A DNA stretch of 64,000 bases from Sphagnum compactum. Its lineage: Eukaryota; Bryophyta; Sphagnopsida; Sphagnales. A program made the position numbers and the translations under genes. Numbering within the stretch: the stretch's first letter is position 1; each line of letters opens with the position of its first letter. The notes under the pieces are model-generated. The model had not been told where the DNA came from and made no database searches. It saw nothing but the letters and a program-made list of their open reading frames with translations. Positions 22,221-32,599 of the stretch are shown one piece after another. The DNA is taken from positions 3,782,001 through 3,846,000 of the forward strand of contig OZ234495.1 of NCBI GenBank assembly GCA_965153455.1. Direction: 5' to 3'.

Positions 22221-25200
22221 AAGTAACTACTCATTAACTAATTCATCAACTTCCCACCTACTTATAACCTACTTAGTTACTACTTACCTATTACCTACCT
22301 ACTTATCTACATATTACCTATCTACCTATTAATAATAATAAGTGGGAATGCCATCAAATATTAATTTAAAATTATTATTAACTAATTAATTCATCAATAG
22401 TAACCATCCATCAACAACTAATATTAATAAATTAATTAATAAAAATGAACATGCATTCATGAATAGTTAATAAATTATTAACCTGAATAAATAGTTCATA
22501 TTAAAAATTCATTAATAAGTAACAAATTGGTTAATTATTTAGTATTTAATTAATGAAAAATATTTATTATTTATTATTTATTTATTATGTCAATTGATTG
22601 ATATATAGTTTGAGTTTATTAATTAAAATTATTTGAATATTAGATTTCAACCAGTTATTATTTAATCTATATTAAATGGATAACTAGTTTATATTAATAA
22701 TTTTAATTTATTTAATATGTAACATCAATCAATCAATAATTAGTTTTAGTTTATTAAGCAATATTTGATCTTAATGATTACATAAATAAATATTTAATAA
22801 TCATATATTTAATATGTAATTTCATTGAATTAAAAGTTATTTTATTTTATTAAGTAGTATTTAATTTTATTGACTAAATAAATAATAAATAATAATAATT
22901 TATTTAATATGTAATATCAATCAATTAATAACTATTTTTAGTATTTCATTTTAATGAATAAAAAAATAAAAATTACTCGATATGTAATATCAATAAATTT
23001 TTAATTATTTTTAATTTATAAAGTAGTATGTAATATTAATGACGAAATAATGAATAATAATTTATTAGTGATTAACTATTAATGGTAACAATTAAGTCTA
23101 GTTTATTAACTCGTATTTAATTCTAATAATTAAATAAATAATAAATAAATATAAATATTAATTATAAATAATTGAATATTAAATTTCAACTAATTATTAT
23201 TTAATTCCAAAATTTTTAATATGAACTATTAAATATTAATGATCAACTATTAATAACTAATTATTATTAATTGAATGATTATTCAATATGAATTAATTGC
23301 ATCACAATTATTGATAAGAAAAAAAATAATGAATATAAACTTAAATCATAATACACCTTTGATATACCCTGAATGTATTTTTCACAAAAAACTTTACTCT
23401 ATACTCTACAAATATGTTCAGAATATTCACAATAAATATTTATTATAATATAAGTAGATTTTTGAATTGTTCAACCCCAATTATGTAGGTTTGTCATGCC
23501 CATAATACACATTGTACATAATTTGTGATTAAATTTTCATTACATATGCAACTAATGGGCCATGAGGGCTTATTCATAGATGAAAATAATCTTAAAAACA
23601 TTCACATAGGAAGATGAAGAAGATACTAGTTATACATTAGTCATAGTATAATCACAGATTCTCCCCATATTTGATGAAGTTGGTAAGTAGTTACAAAAGT
23701 AGTCACAAACAACACATAGTTGCATGTAGTCACAAATAAGACGGTTGCATATCCCCAAATTTCTTCTACTTAAGTCTCATTGTACATCTCCAACTTCATT
23801 TGCACCGAATGCCACACAAATATTAGAAGAATTTCGAAACATCATTACCTCGAAGGTCAAGTATTTCAAGTTTTGGACTGATATGCATATCAAACATGCC
23901 ACATTGATCTGAATCATGGAAAATAAATGAAGTTTAGTAGGTGTAATGACAAGTTAACTACCACCATAGGATCCACCATATAGGACTATTGGGGAATTAA
24001 AAGTGTTTTTTAGTTCAATTATTAGGGTTGAAAAATCCTCTTGTGCTTGCTATGAGGTTAATGAAGTCAAGGAGTTAACATCCTTATAATGTTATTATTA
24101 TTTTGTTGTTCCCATGTGGCATCAATTCTCCATAGTACTGGTGTTGTTTCCAAAATACAACGCACTTTGTATGGTTTGTTTAAACTTTTTTTGTGTTATA
24201 TGAAAGAAAACATGATTGGCCAAATAGTTAGAAGGTTAAGTATTTGTCTATAAAACAATAACAATGCAAAAGCTACAAGTAAAAAAAAAACACAACAATC
24301 AGAATCTACAACAAGAAAAAGAGAATGAACAAAATCCACCTCTAGAAAGAAAATAGAAGCTCCAAAAACTAGGGCAATATTCTAAAGAAATCCACTATTG
24401 ATAACAAACCATTCAGCATTGCCTTTATTCCTATAATAGACGAAGATAAACTTTTGCTTGTTATCTCTAATCTAGTGATGGGCAATTAGGTCATGTTGTT
24501 GGAATGTGGTTCATTCTTGAAATCGAACTGTTTTAAAACTTTCCAAATCTCCAACCACAAATGAGGATCCCAATTTATAGCAATTGTAACATATGGCCTT
24601 AAAAATTCATAGCTACTACAACCAATTAATACTAAGGCTCCATAATTACAAACAACTCCTTCATCCTTGGTCATCCCACATGTTAACTACTATCATAGCT
24701 TGGATTGAAGATCAAATATTCTTCAAGTTTCTTCTTGCACTTCTTCTTCCTTGAAGCCGAAAAAAAAACATATTAAAAGAAAAAACAAAAGAAAAAGCAT
24801 AATTCTTGAAGGAACCTAAATAAATGAAGAAATGAAGAGAAGAATATGAAAACCCACTTCAAAAACTTTCAAAGCTTAGATTCCTCATGCTTCTTGGAGA
24901 AGCATACTACATGTATTACACACATTGCAACACAAAAGCTTTTCTCCCAATAATGTCCCAACAATGTCATATGTGTTTTCTTATTTTTAATTGAAATTTC
25001 AAATGCTTGAACTTAAGTGCCACACTTTACACAAATAAACCAATATTGATTCCAATGGCAAACATAGAAAATGGTGGGCAATAATGCTTCAAATGTTCTA
25101 TGGATGGCAAAGGAAAGTGGGCTTGCCTATGTGAGATGGAGAACTAGCTAGTAAAGGGTGAAACATAGCTCAATGGGGCGTTGTTTAGCATCTCACCTTG

Positions 25201-25365
25201 GTTTACATTTTACACATCAATTGTCATGATCTATTATTCTCTTGTACAACAACTAAAAGAGGTCAAATCTAAGAACAAGAGTGTGACACCTTACAAATGG
25301 AAAGATTGCTCCTTATATGACAATGGTGCCATTCTCTAATTGAATGGGAATAATTGTGTTCTAAT
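22221..25365. other. AT-rich intergenic DNA
   Basis: From about 22300 to 23330 the sequence is almost only A and T, built from TAAT/ATTA/TTAA words, and holds no gene. TACC-rich words (ACCTACCTACTTAT) at 22280-22335 mirror the GGTAGG-rich stretch at 21888-21958. The region 23340-25365 holds short fragments only, including the inverted copy of the NWDPHLWLEIWK repeat on the minus strand at about 24530-24600. Confidence 0.5.
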
Positions 25366-25457
25366 GAACCCACCCTAGGGCCACATTCTACTTCCTAGAA
25401 CGTGTGCCTTAGAACCCACCCTAGGGCCACATTCTATTTCCTAGAACGTGTGCCTTT
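25366..25457. repeat. Tandem duplication, 46-bp unit x2
   Basis: GAACCCACCCTAGGGCCACA begins at 25366 and again at 25412. The two units differ at one or two positions. Confidence 0.95.
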
Positions 25458-25734
25458 GCGTAATGACTTATTAATAACCTACCAATTGGTTATTGATTTT
25501 TTTTATAACCTAGTTGGAAACCAATTGTTTTTTGGAAATTGATTAGCATGTGTGGTCCCCAAAACAATTTCCCAAAAAAAAACCTACTAGATGATTATTT
25601 TACAAAAGCAATAACTGGCCAACAATGGTAACAACTTTAAGGGAAATTTATTTTAATCATGAGAAGTTCCCATGCAAGTTGGGCCCCTATAGCGAGGCAT
25701 CCCATTGTATAAGCTTGCTTACCTTGCTCATTAC

Positions 25735-25971
25735 GTTGGGTTAATGCCGTAGTAGTAGAAGAACATTCTGCATTAAACCCTAAACCTTGGGCTTCGCCTT
25801 TGATTCAAAAGTTGTTGGGTTAATGCCCTAGTAGTAGAAAAGCATTACGCATTAAACCCTAAACCTTGGGCTTCGCCTTTGATTCACAAGTTGTTGGGTT
25901 AATGCCCTACTAGTAGAAGAGCATTACGCATTAAACCCTAAACCTTGGGCTTCGCCTTTGATTCGCAAGTT
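25735..25971. repeat. Tandem repeat, 79-bp unit x3
   Basis: Units start GTTGGGTTAATGCC at about 25735, 25814 and 25893. Each contains GCATTAAACCCTAAACCTTG and GGGCTTCGCCTTTGATTC, and the units are nearly identical. The AAACCCTAAACC words resemble plant telomere repeats, but they are interrupted, so this is not a telomere. Confidence 0.95.
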
Positions 25972-26178
25972 GTAGTAACGCCTTACATGCAAAGGGTAAA
26001 TTTGGACTCGAAGACGACCCTGATTTAGTCTTAGCATGGGATATTTACCATGGTTAGATGCGACCTCAAAAATTTCAGGCCTTTACCATGGTACCGATAT
26101 GTAGGTGCTCGTTCACCCAAGGCTTTGCAAAGTAACATAGTTAGGTTGTAAAGTAGAATAGGTAAAATAAGCAACAAT

Positions 26179-26425
26179 GGAATCGGTATAGGAACATACC
26201 TTTGTTTCATTTAAAAAGTGCCTGAAAACTTGCGGAATCCGTAGGGAACAAACCTTTATGTCATTTAAAAGTGCCCAAAAACTTGGGGAATCCGTAGGAA
26301 CGAACCTTCATGTCATTTAAAAGTGCCAAAAAACTTGTGGAATCTGTAGGAACAAACCTTTTATGTCATTTAAAAGTGCTCAAAAACTTGCGGAATCTGT
26401 ACGCATGAACCTTAATGTTATATAC
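26179..26425. repeat. Tandem repeat, ~53-bp unit, five copies
   Basis: Units start GGAATCCGTAGGAACAAACC or a variant at 26179, 26234, 26287, 26339 and 26392. Each includes TGTCATTTAAAAGTGC and CAAAAACTTGCGG. The last unit is partial. The short open frame starting at 26363 begins inside it and is not considered a gene. Confidence 0.92.
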
Positions 26426-27760
26426 GGTGGCGTGCTTGCACATATGGAGATAATGCATAGCTTCGGAGGTGGGTCCATCCAGTGGCTCACAGCAATAATA
26501 ATGGATCTTGAATTACAAAAGGAAATAAATTATTTCATAAATTATTTACCTTAAATTTGAAATTTTAAGGTAAAAATAGTGTAATTTAGAGTCAGGAAAT
26601 TTCATATAAATTATTTTCTAGTATACTATCATTGAATTTTCTTTAAACCTAAAATGTGTTAAGAAAGAAAGAGGTATACCAGTTTATCTTTACAAGAGAG
26701 AGAGGCACATTTATTTCCCTTTGGAAAGAGCTCTCTACTCTCCTTCCCTAGCAAAGTGGGATATTTGGGAAATGCCTCCCAATATTAAACTCTTTTGGAA
26801 TTTCATTCTTTTGTTTTGTATAAAGGGTTTGCTATTTTGTAAGCATGGATGATGGGCATCATCCTATTTTCAAAGTCTTGTCAAAGATGACCACATTCAT
26901 TCATTCAAAAAGCTAAGTTTTTTGAATCCATCCCTCAAATTGCATTTCTTCAATGTAGGTCTATTTTATTTTATTTTATTTTATTTTATTGGTTCCTAAT
27001 GTTTTCCCATCAAGTTCCCAAGGTGCACATCAGGTTCTCAAAATGTTCCCCAAGTTCACAATGTGTTCCCAAAGAGGTTCCAAATAGTAACTCATTTTTT
27101 TGTCCCATATACAAGTTTGGCCATGGTTGAACTTCCATCTATTTTACTTGTTCCATGGGAAGCATGACAAAGCATGACAAAACTTGCTTCTATTTTGGGG
27201 AGGGGAGGCCATAATTGGGCTTCTATGTTGGGGATTGCCCTCATGTTCCAAAAATATTGGTGGTAGGCCAATCCAATGGCTCTTTCTGAAAGAAATAAAA
27301 TAAAATGTGGGTGCACCCCCTTACTAACTTAATTAATAGAAGCACGAAAGAGCCAGCTACAAATTGAAAACAAAGCTCACAAGTAATATGTTCACACCTA
27401 CACACAACCCTAATCCACTAAACATTGAAAATATTGGTAACCTTTCTACCATTTCCATTGGTCCTCTAAAAAAAATTCTCCAAAACCTATCAAACTCTAT
27501 TACACATTTAATTATTAGTTCACTCAATATAATTTATAAAAAAAATTCAAATCCACCAAATGCAGCAATTTCATTGGCCATAACATATTTTCTTTCACAC
27601 CAACACACAAGCCTCCTATTCAACACCATCTGTATACCTATTAGTTTACTAATGCTATAACCCTTGTCCGTATACAGACAGACAGGGTTAAAAAAAAATC
27701 ACTTCGGTTGCTCAACGAAACAGAGAAACCCTTTGTTTTTAGACAAAAGGCAATGAAAAG
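26426..27760. other. Intergenic DNA
   Basis: Contains an (ATTTT)n microsatellite at 26962-26990 and a run of loosely repeated AAGTTCCCAA/GTTCCC words at 27000-27090. The open frame at 27364-27660 has no recognised domain on either strand. Confidence 0.5.
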
Positions 27761-27989
27761 TTTTAAAAGGGAAAATTTTTAATTCACATCTTTTTTGGTT
27801 AAATTCACACCCTTCACGCGTCCGATTTTATGCAGATTAAACTTTAAGAGTATGTTCCTATATCAGTTCAATTACTTCTGCGGGCAAGTTCTCGAGTTGT
27901 GCCCTGATTGACCACAGACCCCACACACGCGCGAAGAAAGGGTGTGAATTTAACCAAAAAAGGTGTGAATTAAAATTTTCCTTTTAAAA
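27761..27989. mobile_element. MITE with ~54-bp terminal inverted repeats
   Basis: The body is 27769-27981 (213 bp). The left end reads GGGAAAATTTTTAATTCACA and then TTTTTTGGTTAAATTCACAC. The right end, reverse-complemented, reads GGAAAATTTTAATTCACACC and then TTTTTTGGTTAAATTCACAC, so the terminal repeats match over more than 50 bp with few differences. TTTTAAAA directly flanks both sides (27761-27768 and 27982-27989), consistent with an 8-9 bp target duplication, although that word is itself palindromic. Long terminal repeats with an 8-9 bp duplication suit Mutator-like or hAT-like non-autonomous elements. No coding capacity. Confidence 0.8.
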
Positions 27990-28121
27990 GGGTTTTAAAG
28001 ACTATTTCCTTACTTTGCGGATACCACTGAAAGAGAGGGGATAAGGGGGGTGAAAGGAGGCCCAAAGACAGGGTGAAGACTGGGTGACTTTTACGAATAA
28101 CTCTGATTCGTTATTATTCGT

Positions 28122-28200
28122 GACGCAATGTGGTTAAAAGTTCAATCACCGTAATGCAGTTAGTAGTTGTTAGCACCTTGAAATTCCACCACATTGCGTC
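28122..28200. repeat. Short inverted repeat
   Basis: GACGCAATGTGGT (28122-28134) and its perfect complement ACCACATTGCGTC (28188-28200) enclose 53 bp. It may be a tiny foldback element or a local hairpin. Confidence 0.6.
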
Positions 28201-30600
28201 CTCTCGCGGTGTTCTTCGCGGTGTTCTCTGACCATGAGACATGTTGTCATTAAAAGCACACACGGCACGAATATTTTTTCACGTGTTTGTGGAGGGCACG
28301 GTATCGACAAGCCAAATGTGTGGAAACAAACCATGGCGCATCTTGAAAAACGAAACACTCGCTCGCTCGCTCGCTCGCTCGCTCTAGTGGGGACACATTT
28401 CAGCTTCTCAAAACTCCTCTCGCCTCTTTTTCTTTTCATTTTGGTTCTCGAGATACCTGGTTGAGTATCAGTTTCTTTTATTTATAAAAAAATTTAAATC
28501 AGTCGGTTCTTCTCAGACATGATGTCAATTTTCACAAATGTAGTAAATAACAGTTGGTTTTCACATTCAGTTCTCACGAATCGATTTTATTGATTTTTTT
28601 TGTTTTTTTATTTTTGTATCCCAAGTTAGGAGATTTTTTTACACCTAAAATTATTATTATTATTATTTTGATGAAAATGGAAAAAGAAAGAAAACTCTAT
28701 GATTTGCATGAAGGATTTTTTTTTGAAAAAAATTCAAAACAAATTGTCATTTTTTTTGAGAGAAAACAAATGAAATTTGACATATTTAAATTTTTAACAT
28801 AGGTGTTGGTTGCCTAGCTAGGTGGCCATTTATAAGCAAGAAAACTCTTAACTAGGGTAGATGAACGGGTGTTTAAACAATTAAAGTAGGGTTTGCTTGT
28901 CATTTTTTGGAAGAGGGCCTCATTGTCTATGGTGTCGAATGAGTATATGGAGCCTCCTTTTGGTGCATCTGTTGCACTAAAAAATCGACCAAAAAAGATT
29001 AGAGGCAAAAAAAGTTACAACCCCTTGAAGAAGTAAAGGAGTCATAATTTTTTTTAAAAAAAAAATTCTCAATCAAACAACTCATAGCCTATCTCCAAAC
29101 CCCACAAAAAAATCGTTAAAATATTACTCTTATTGCTTTCAGAGTTACAAGATGATTTGTAGAGCTTAAGATGACGATTTTCAGAGCAGTTAAAATGACT
29201 CAAATTTGAAACAAAATGAGAAAGTTATGCACTGATGAAGTAGGAAGAGTCAAAATGACAAAAAAAAAAAAGCCAAGGAAGCTTCACAAAAAAACACTTG
29301 AGCTGCAAAAAAAAAGAAAAAAAGAGGTTAAAATAATAATAATAATAAATTTATTTATTTAATAATAATTAATATGTATCTTTGGTTACTTTACACACAA
29401 GGTTTCAAAGTTATTTTCCCATTCAGCTTCCTTTTTGTTGTGTAAGTGGTTATTTTGGGCACTTAACATGTTAGTTGCATTTTAATTTTTTTAACAATTT
29501 TGAAAAAGGCTCTTTAAAAAGTAATAAAAAAAGATATTGAAAACAAATATATCTGTAATTAAATTTTTTTTTCTGTATTTTTCTGTAAATAACATTTCAC
29601 ATGGAGGCTGATAACTTAGTGAGTTTCCTCAAAAATGAAACCAAACCCAAAACTATCAAAAGATTGAAAAAATATTTTTCTTGACAATAATAATTAAGGG
29701 AAAAAGAAATTTAAAAAAATCTCTTCATCACCTTGACCACCTTTGTCAAGTATTTCTTATGTGACATAATACAATCTTCATGTGTACAGAATTTTTTTTA
29801 ATTACTAAAAAAATTGGAAAATTGGAATTTAAAATAATAATAATAATAAAAACATTGAGCTTGAGACATAAAAGAATTGCATAATTTCATAATAGTGTGA
29901 AATGGCTCATGTGAGACCATTTTTGACATCTACATTTCAAGACTTTTTCAACGACATAAAGAACACCTCGCATTTAGTGGTTATTGAGGGGACTGTGAGT
30001 TGATTATTTGAAGTTGTAGCTGCTTTTTTTTTTTTTTGTTTGCCAGAATTTCACCAAAAAGATAAATTTAAAATTAACAAAAAATTGAGGGCCAAATAAT
30101 TTTCCTTAACTTTTGTACAAGCAAATTTGTTTAAGAAAATTCTGGGTATTTTCAATATTACATTTAGGCTACAATATTTATTTAATATTGCACAATAAGG
30201 CTACAATATTTTTTTAATATTACAATTAGGCTATAGGCCAAAGCTGAAAAGGTACTACTACTACTACACTACAGTACTTATAAGTACTTTGCGTGCCTGC
30301 CACACACAACTTCCCCTGCACCTTCCAGAGGAAGAAAAACACACAAAGGGAAAAAACAAAGGAAAGCGCATTTGCTTTGCACTCAACCCATTTGCACTCT
30401 GAGCTTCGTTCTCTCTGCGGAAATTGCTGCCTCAATTTACACTAGACAACGTAGTAGTAGTAAGTGACCCCATCTTCTGGGCCATTGCAGCTTTGCGACT
30501 TGCGGAGGAAGAAACGCGAAAAAGCAGAACAAAACTATCCACACAAATCTATCGACAAATCTAATATCGGCAGCAAGCCAGCAAGCGCGTTTTTACAGAG
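28201..30600. other. Intergenic DNA upstream of SAT
   Basis: Contains a (GCTC)n microsatellite at 28358-28384, several A/T homopolymer runs, and AATAAT-rich patches. A short open stretch near 28814-29008 has no recognisable product. Sequence close to 30240-30600 becomes more mixed and probably holds upstream promoter elements of the next gene. Confidence 0.5.
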
Positions 30601-31057
30601 TCTATATAAGAAGCGAGAAGACGGAGAGACAAGAGACAAACACAAAAGAAAGCAAGCAAGCAAGAAAGAAAGAAAGAAAGAAAGATTGGAAGCAAGGAAG
30701 AGCAACAAGAAAGTGGAGGTGTTATTTGGAGTTTGTAATTGTTGTACCTGGTGTCCCAGTCTAGTAGCACCTCTGTTTTCTGAATCCTTGCTCCACCCGT
30801 GCAATAATAATTTCTTTCTTGTTTCGACTCCAAGAAGAAAGCTCACGGAGCGACGATTGCAGGCAGAGTAGAGAAAGAGAGAGTTAGATAAACAAAAAGA
30901 CGTGTTGAATCTTGTTTGAAACAAGAAGATCTTTGATTATTGTTTCTTGTCTGTGGAGGAAGTATAGATAGGAAACATTTTGTGAGCGCACGAAAGAGAG
31001 AGAGACACCCACACAAACACACACACATACAGAAGACAGACAGACAGACACAGCGAT
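30601..31057 (+). promoter_or_regulatory. TATA box and ATG-free GA-rich 5' leader of serine acetyltransferase
   Basis: CTATATAAG at about 30602-30610 is a strong plant TATA box. Transcription would start near 30630-30640, giving a leader of about 420 nt. I find no ATG between there and 31058, so the annotated start is the first AUG. The leader is rich in GAAA/GCAA repeats (30648-30685) and later GA and CA tracts (30985-31050). Confidence 0.7.
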
Positions 31058-32401
31058 ATGGAAGCAATGAGGGCGGCGACAAGTTTAGTGTCTGCGTCCA
31101 AGATGGATGCAGTCAGCTTGTCTTCCCCTACACAGATGTCAAGCGAAGTGGGGATCAAGCCTCGCTTCTGTGCGGCGGGATGTGTGAAATGCGCACCTGT
31201 TTCATTGGCGATGAGGTCGAACGGCTCTTCTTCTTCCTCAGGTGTGAGGTCTGAATGCTCGTCCTCTTCATCCTCTTTGTTCTCCAGCTCCAGCAGATTG
31301 GCAACAGGGACGATGAAGAGAGCCAAGGAAGGTCGTAGCAGCAGCAGCAGCAGCAGCGCGGCGGTTGTCGTCAAGAGTCTCTTGATGGAAGAGAAGGGAG
31401 CAGGCACACACAGATTTGCAGACACAAGGTTGTTGGAGACTCTGAGAGATTTCGTACCGCTTTTGGAATCTAACAATAGAGGAGGAACAGGAACAGGAAC
31501 AGAGATGTATGTGCCAGATTTTACCGCTGTAGAAGACGAGATCGACATGAGCTCCTCCCTGGAGATACAACTTCCGGCCGCCCTGGAAGAAGATAAACTT
31601 TGGCAGAGGATGCGGCAAGAAGCAAGGTGGGATGCAGTGAAGGAACCACTGCTAGCAAGCTACTTGTATTCAACCATTCTCTCACACACATCACTAGAGA
31701 GAGCTCTGGCTTTCCATCTCGGCAACAAACTGGCCAGCAGCACGCTGCTCAGCACACAGCTCTGCAACCTCATCAATGACACATTCATGGAGGATGCAAG
31801 CATCCGGAGTGCAATGAGAGAGGATATCAAAGCAGTCAAGGAGCGGGACCCAGCATTCGTCTCCTATTCTCATTGCATGCTCAATTTCAAAGGCTATCTT
31901 GCATGCCAGGCTTACAGAGTTGCACATCATCTCTGGAACCAAGGACGCACTTCTCTTGCTCTTGCTTTCCAGAGCCGAATTTCTGAGGTGTTCCAAGTTG
32001 ATATCCATCCTGCTGCAGAGATAGGATCAGGTATTATGTTAGACCATGCCACAGGGATAGTAGTGGGCGAGACAGCGAGAATCGGCAACAATGTGTCCAT
32101 CTTGCATCAGGTGACATTGGGAGGAACAGGAGCTGTAGAGAGCGACAGACATCCCAAAATTGGTGATGGCGTGTTGATTGGTGCCGGTGCAATCATTCTT
32201 GGCAACATCAAGATTGGTGATGGAGCAAAGATTGGAGCTGGCTCTATAGTACTCCATGATGTGCCTCCTTGCACCACAGCTGTTGGCAATCCTGCAAGGT
32301 TGCTCGGTGGCAAGCAATCTCCAACAAAGCTCAAGGAGATTCCGAGTGAAACCATGGACCACACCTCCTTCATCAAAGGTTGGTCTGATTATATAATATA
32401 G
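31058..32401 (+). CDS. SAT: Serine O-acetyltransferase, probably organellar
   Basis: Single exon, 447 residues. It transfers acetyl from acetyl-CoA to L-serine to make O-acetylserine, the committed step of cysteine synthesis, and the family binds O-acetylserine(thiol)lyase through its C-terminus. Residues 1-~170 form a long Ser/Ala/Arg-rich leader with several Ser runs, suggesting plastid or mitochondrial targeting. The N-terminal helical domain starts near LWQRMRQEARWDAVKEPLLA (181-200). The catalytic left-handed beta-helix follows with DIHPAAEIGSGIMLDHATG (315-333; Asp315 and His330 match the bacterial catalytic pair), LGGTG, and DRHPKIGDG (363-371). It ends in a typical tail finishing with Ile (WSDYII), as needed for the cysteine synthase complex. 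The start is the first ATG after the TATA box; a second ATG lies three codons on. Lack of introns is common for organellar plant SATs. Confidence 0.96.
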   Translation: MEAMRAATSLVSASKMDAVSLSSPTQMSSEVGIKPRFCAAGCVKCAPVSLAMRSNGSSSSSGVRSECSSSSSSLFSSSSRLATGTMKRAKEGRSSSSSSSAAVVVKSLLMEEKGAGTHRFADTRLLETLRDFVPLLESNNRGGTGTGTEMYVPDFTAVEDEIDMSSSLEIQLPAALEEDKLWQRMRQEARWDAVKEPLLASYLYSTILSHTSLERALAFHLGNKLASSTLLSTQLCNLINDTFMEDASIRSAMREDIKAVKERDPAFVSYSHCMLNFKGYLACQAYRVAHHLWNQGRTSLALAFQSRISEVFQVDIHPAAEIGSGIMLDHATGIVVGETARIGNNVSILHQVTLGGTGAVESDRHPKIGDGVLIGAGAIILGNIKIGDGAKIGAGSIVLHDVPPCTTAVGNPARLLGGKQSPTKLKEIPSETMDHTSFIKGWSDYII

Positions 32402-32493
32402 TGGTAGTGAACCTGTCCATTTCTTTTTTTTCTTCTTCTTCTTCTTCTTCATCACACCCCCCTTTTCCCTAATCTCCACAACCCATTTTGTGG

Positions 32494-32575
32494 AAACAAA
32501 GTCACATATCTCATGTGACATGTAGCAATTTCATTCATGTTAAACAAAGTCACATCCCTCGTGTGACATGTAGCA
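32494..32575 (+). repeat. Two tandem ~34-bp hairpin units in the SAT 3' flank
   Basis: AAACAAAGTCACAT, a 5-base loop, then GTGACATGTAGCA occurs twice, 48 bp apart. In the first unit GTCACAT pairs with ATGTGAC perfectly (32501-32519). In the second GTCACAT faces GTGTGAC (32549-32567), which keeps pairing through a wobble. Confidence 0.7.
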
Positions 32576-32599
32576 TTTTTTTTTCCCCAAATGAGTAAG

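Noticed and set aside
25735-25971. Telomere or interstitial telomere tract
   Set aside because: Only one or two AAACCCTAAACC words occur per 79-bp unit, separated by unrelated sequence.
30937-31548. 203-codon minus-strand open frame opposite the SAT leader and N-terminus
   Set aside because: It is the complement of the Ser-rich AGC/TCT repeats of SAT, has no domain, and overlaps the clear TATA-driven gene.
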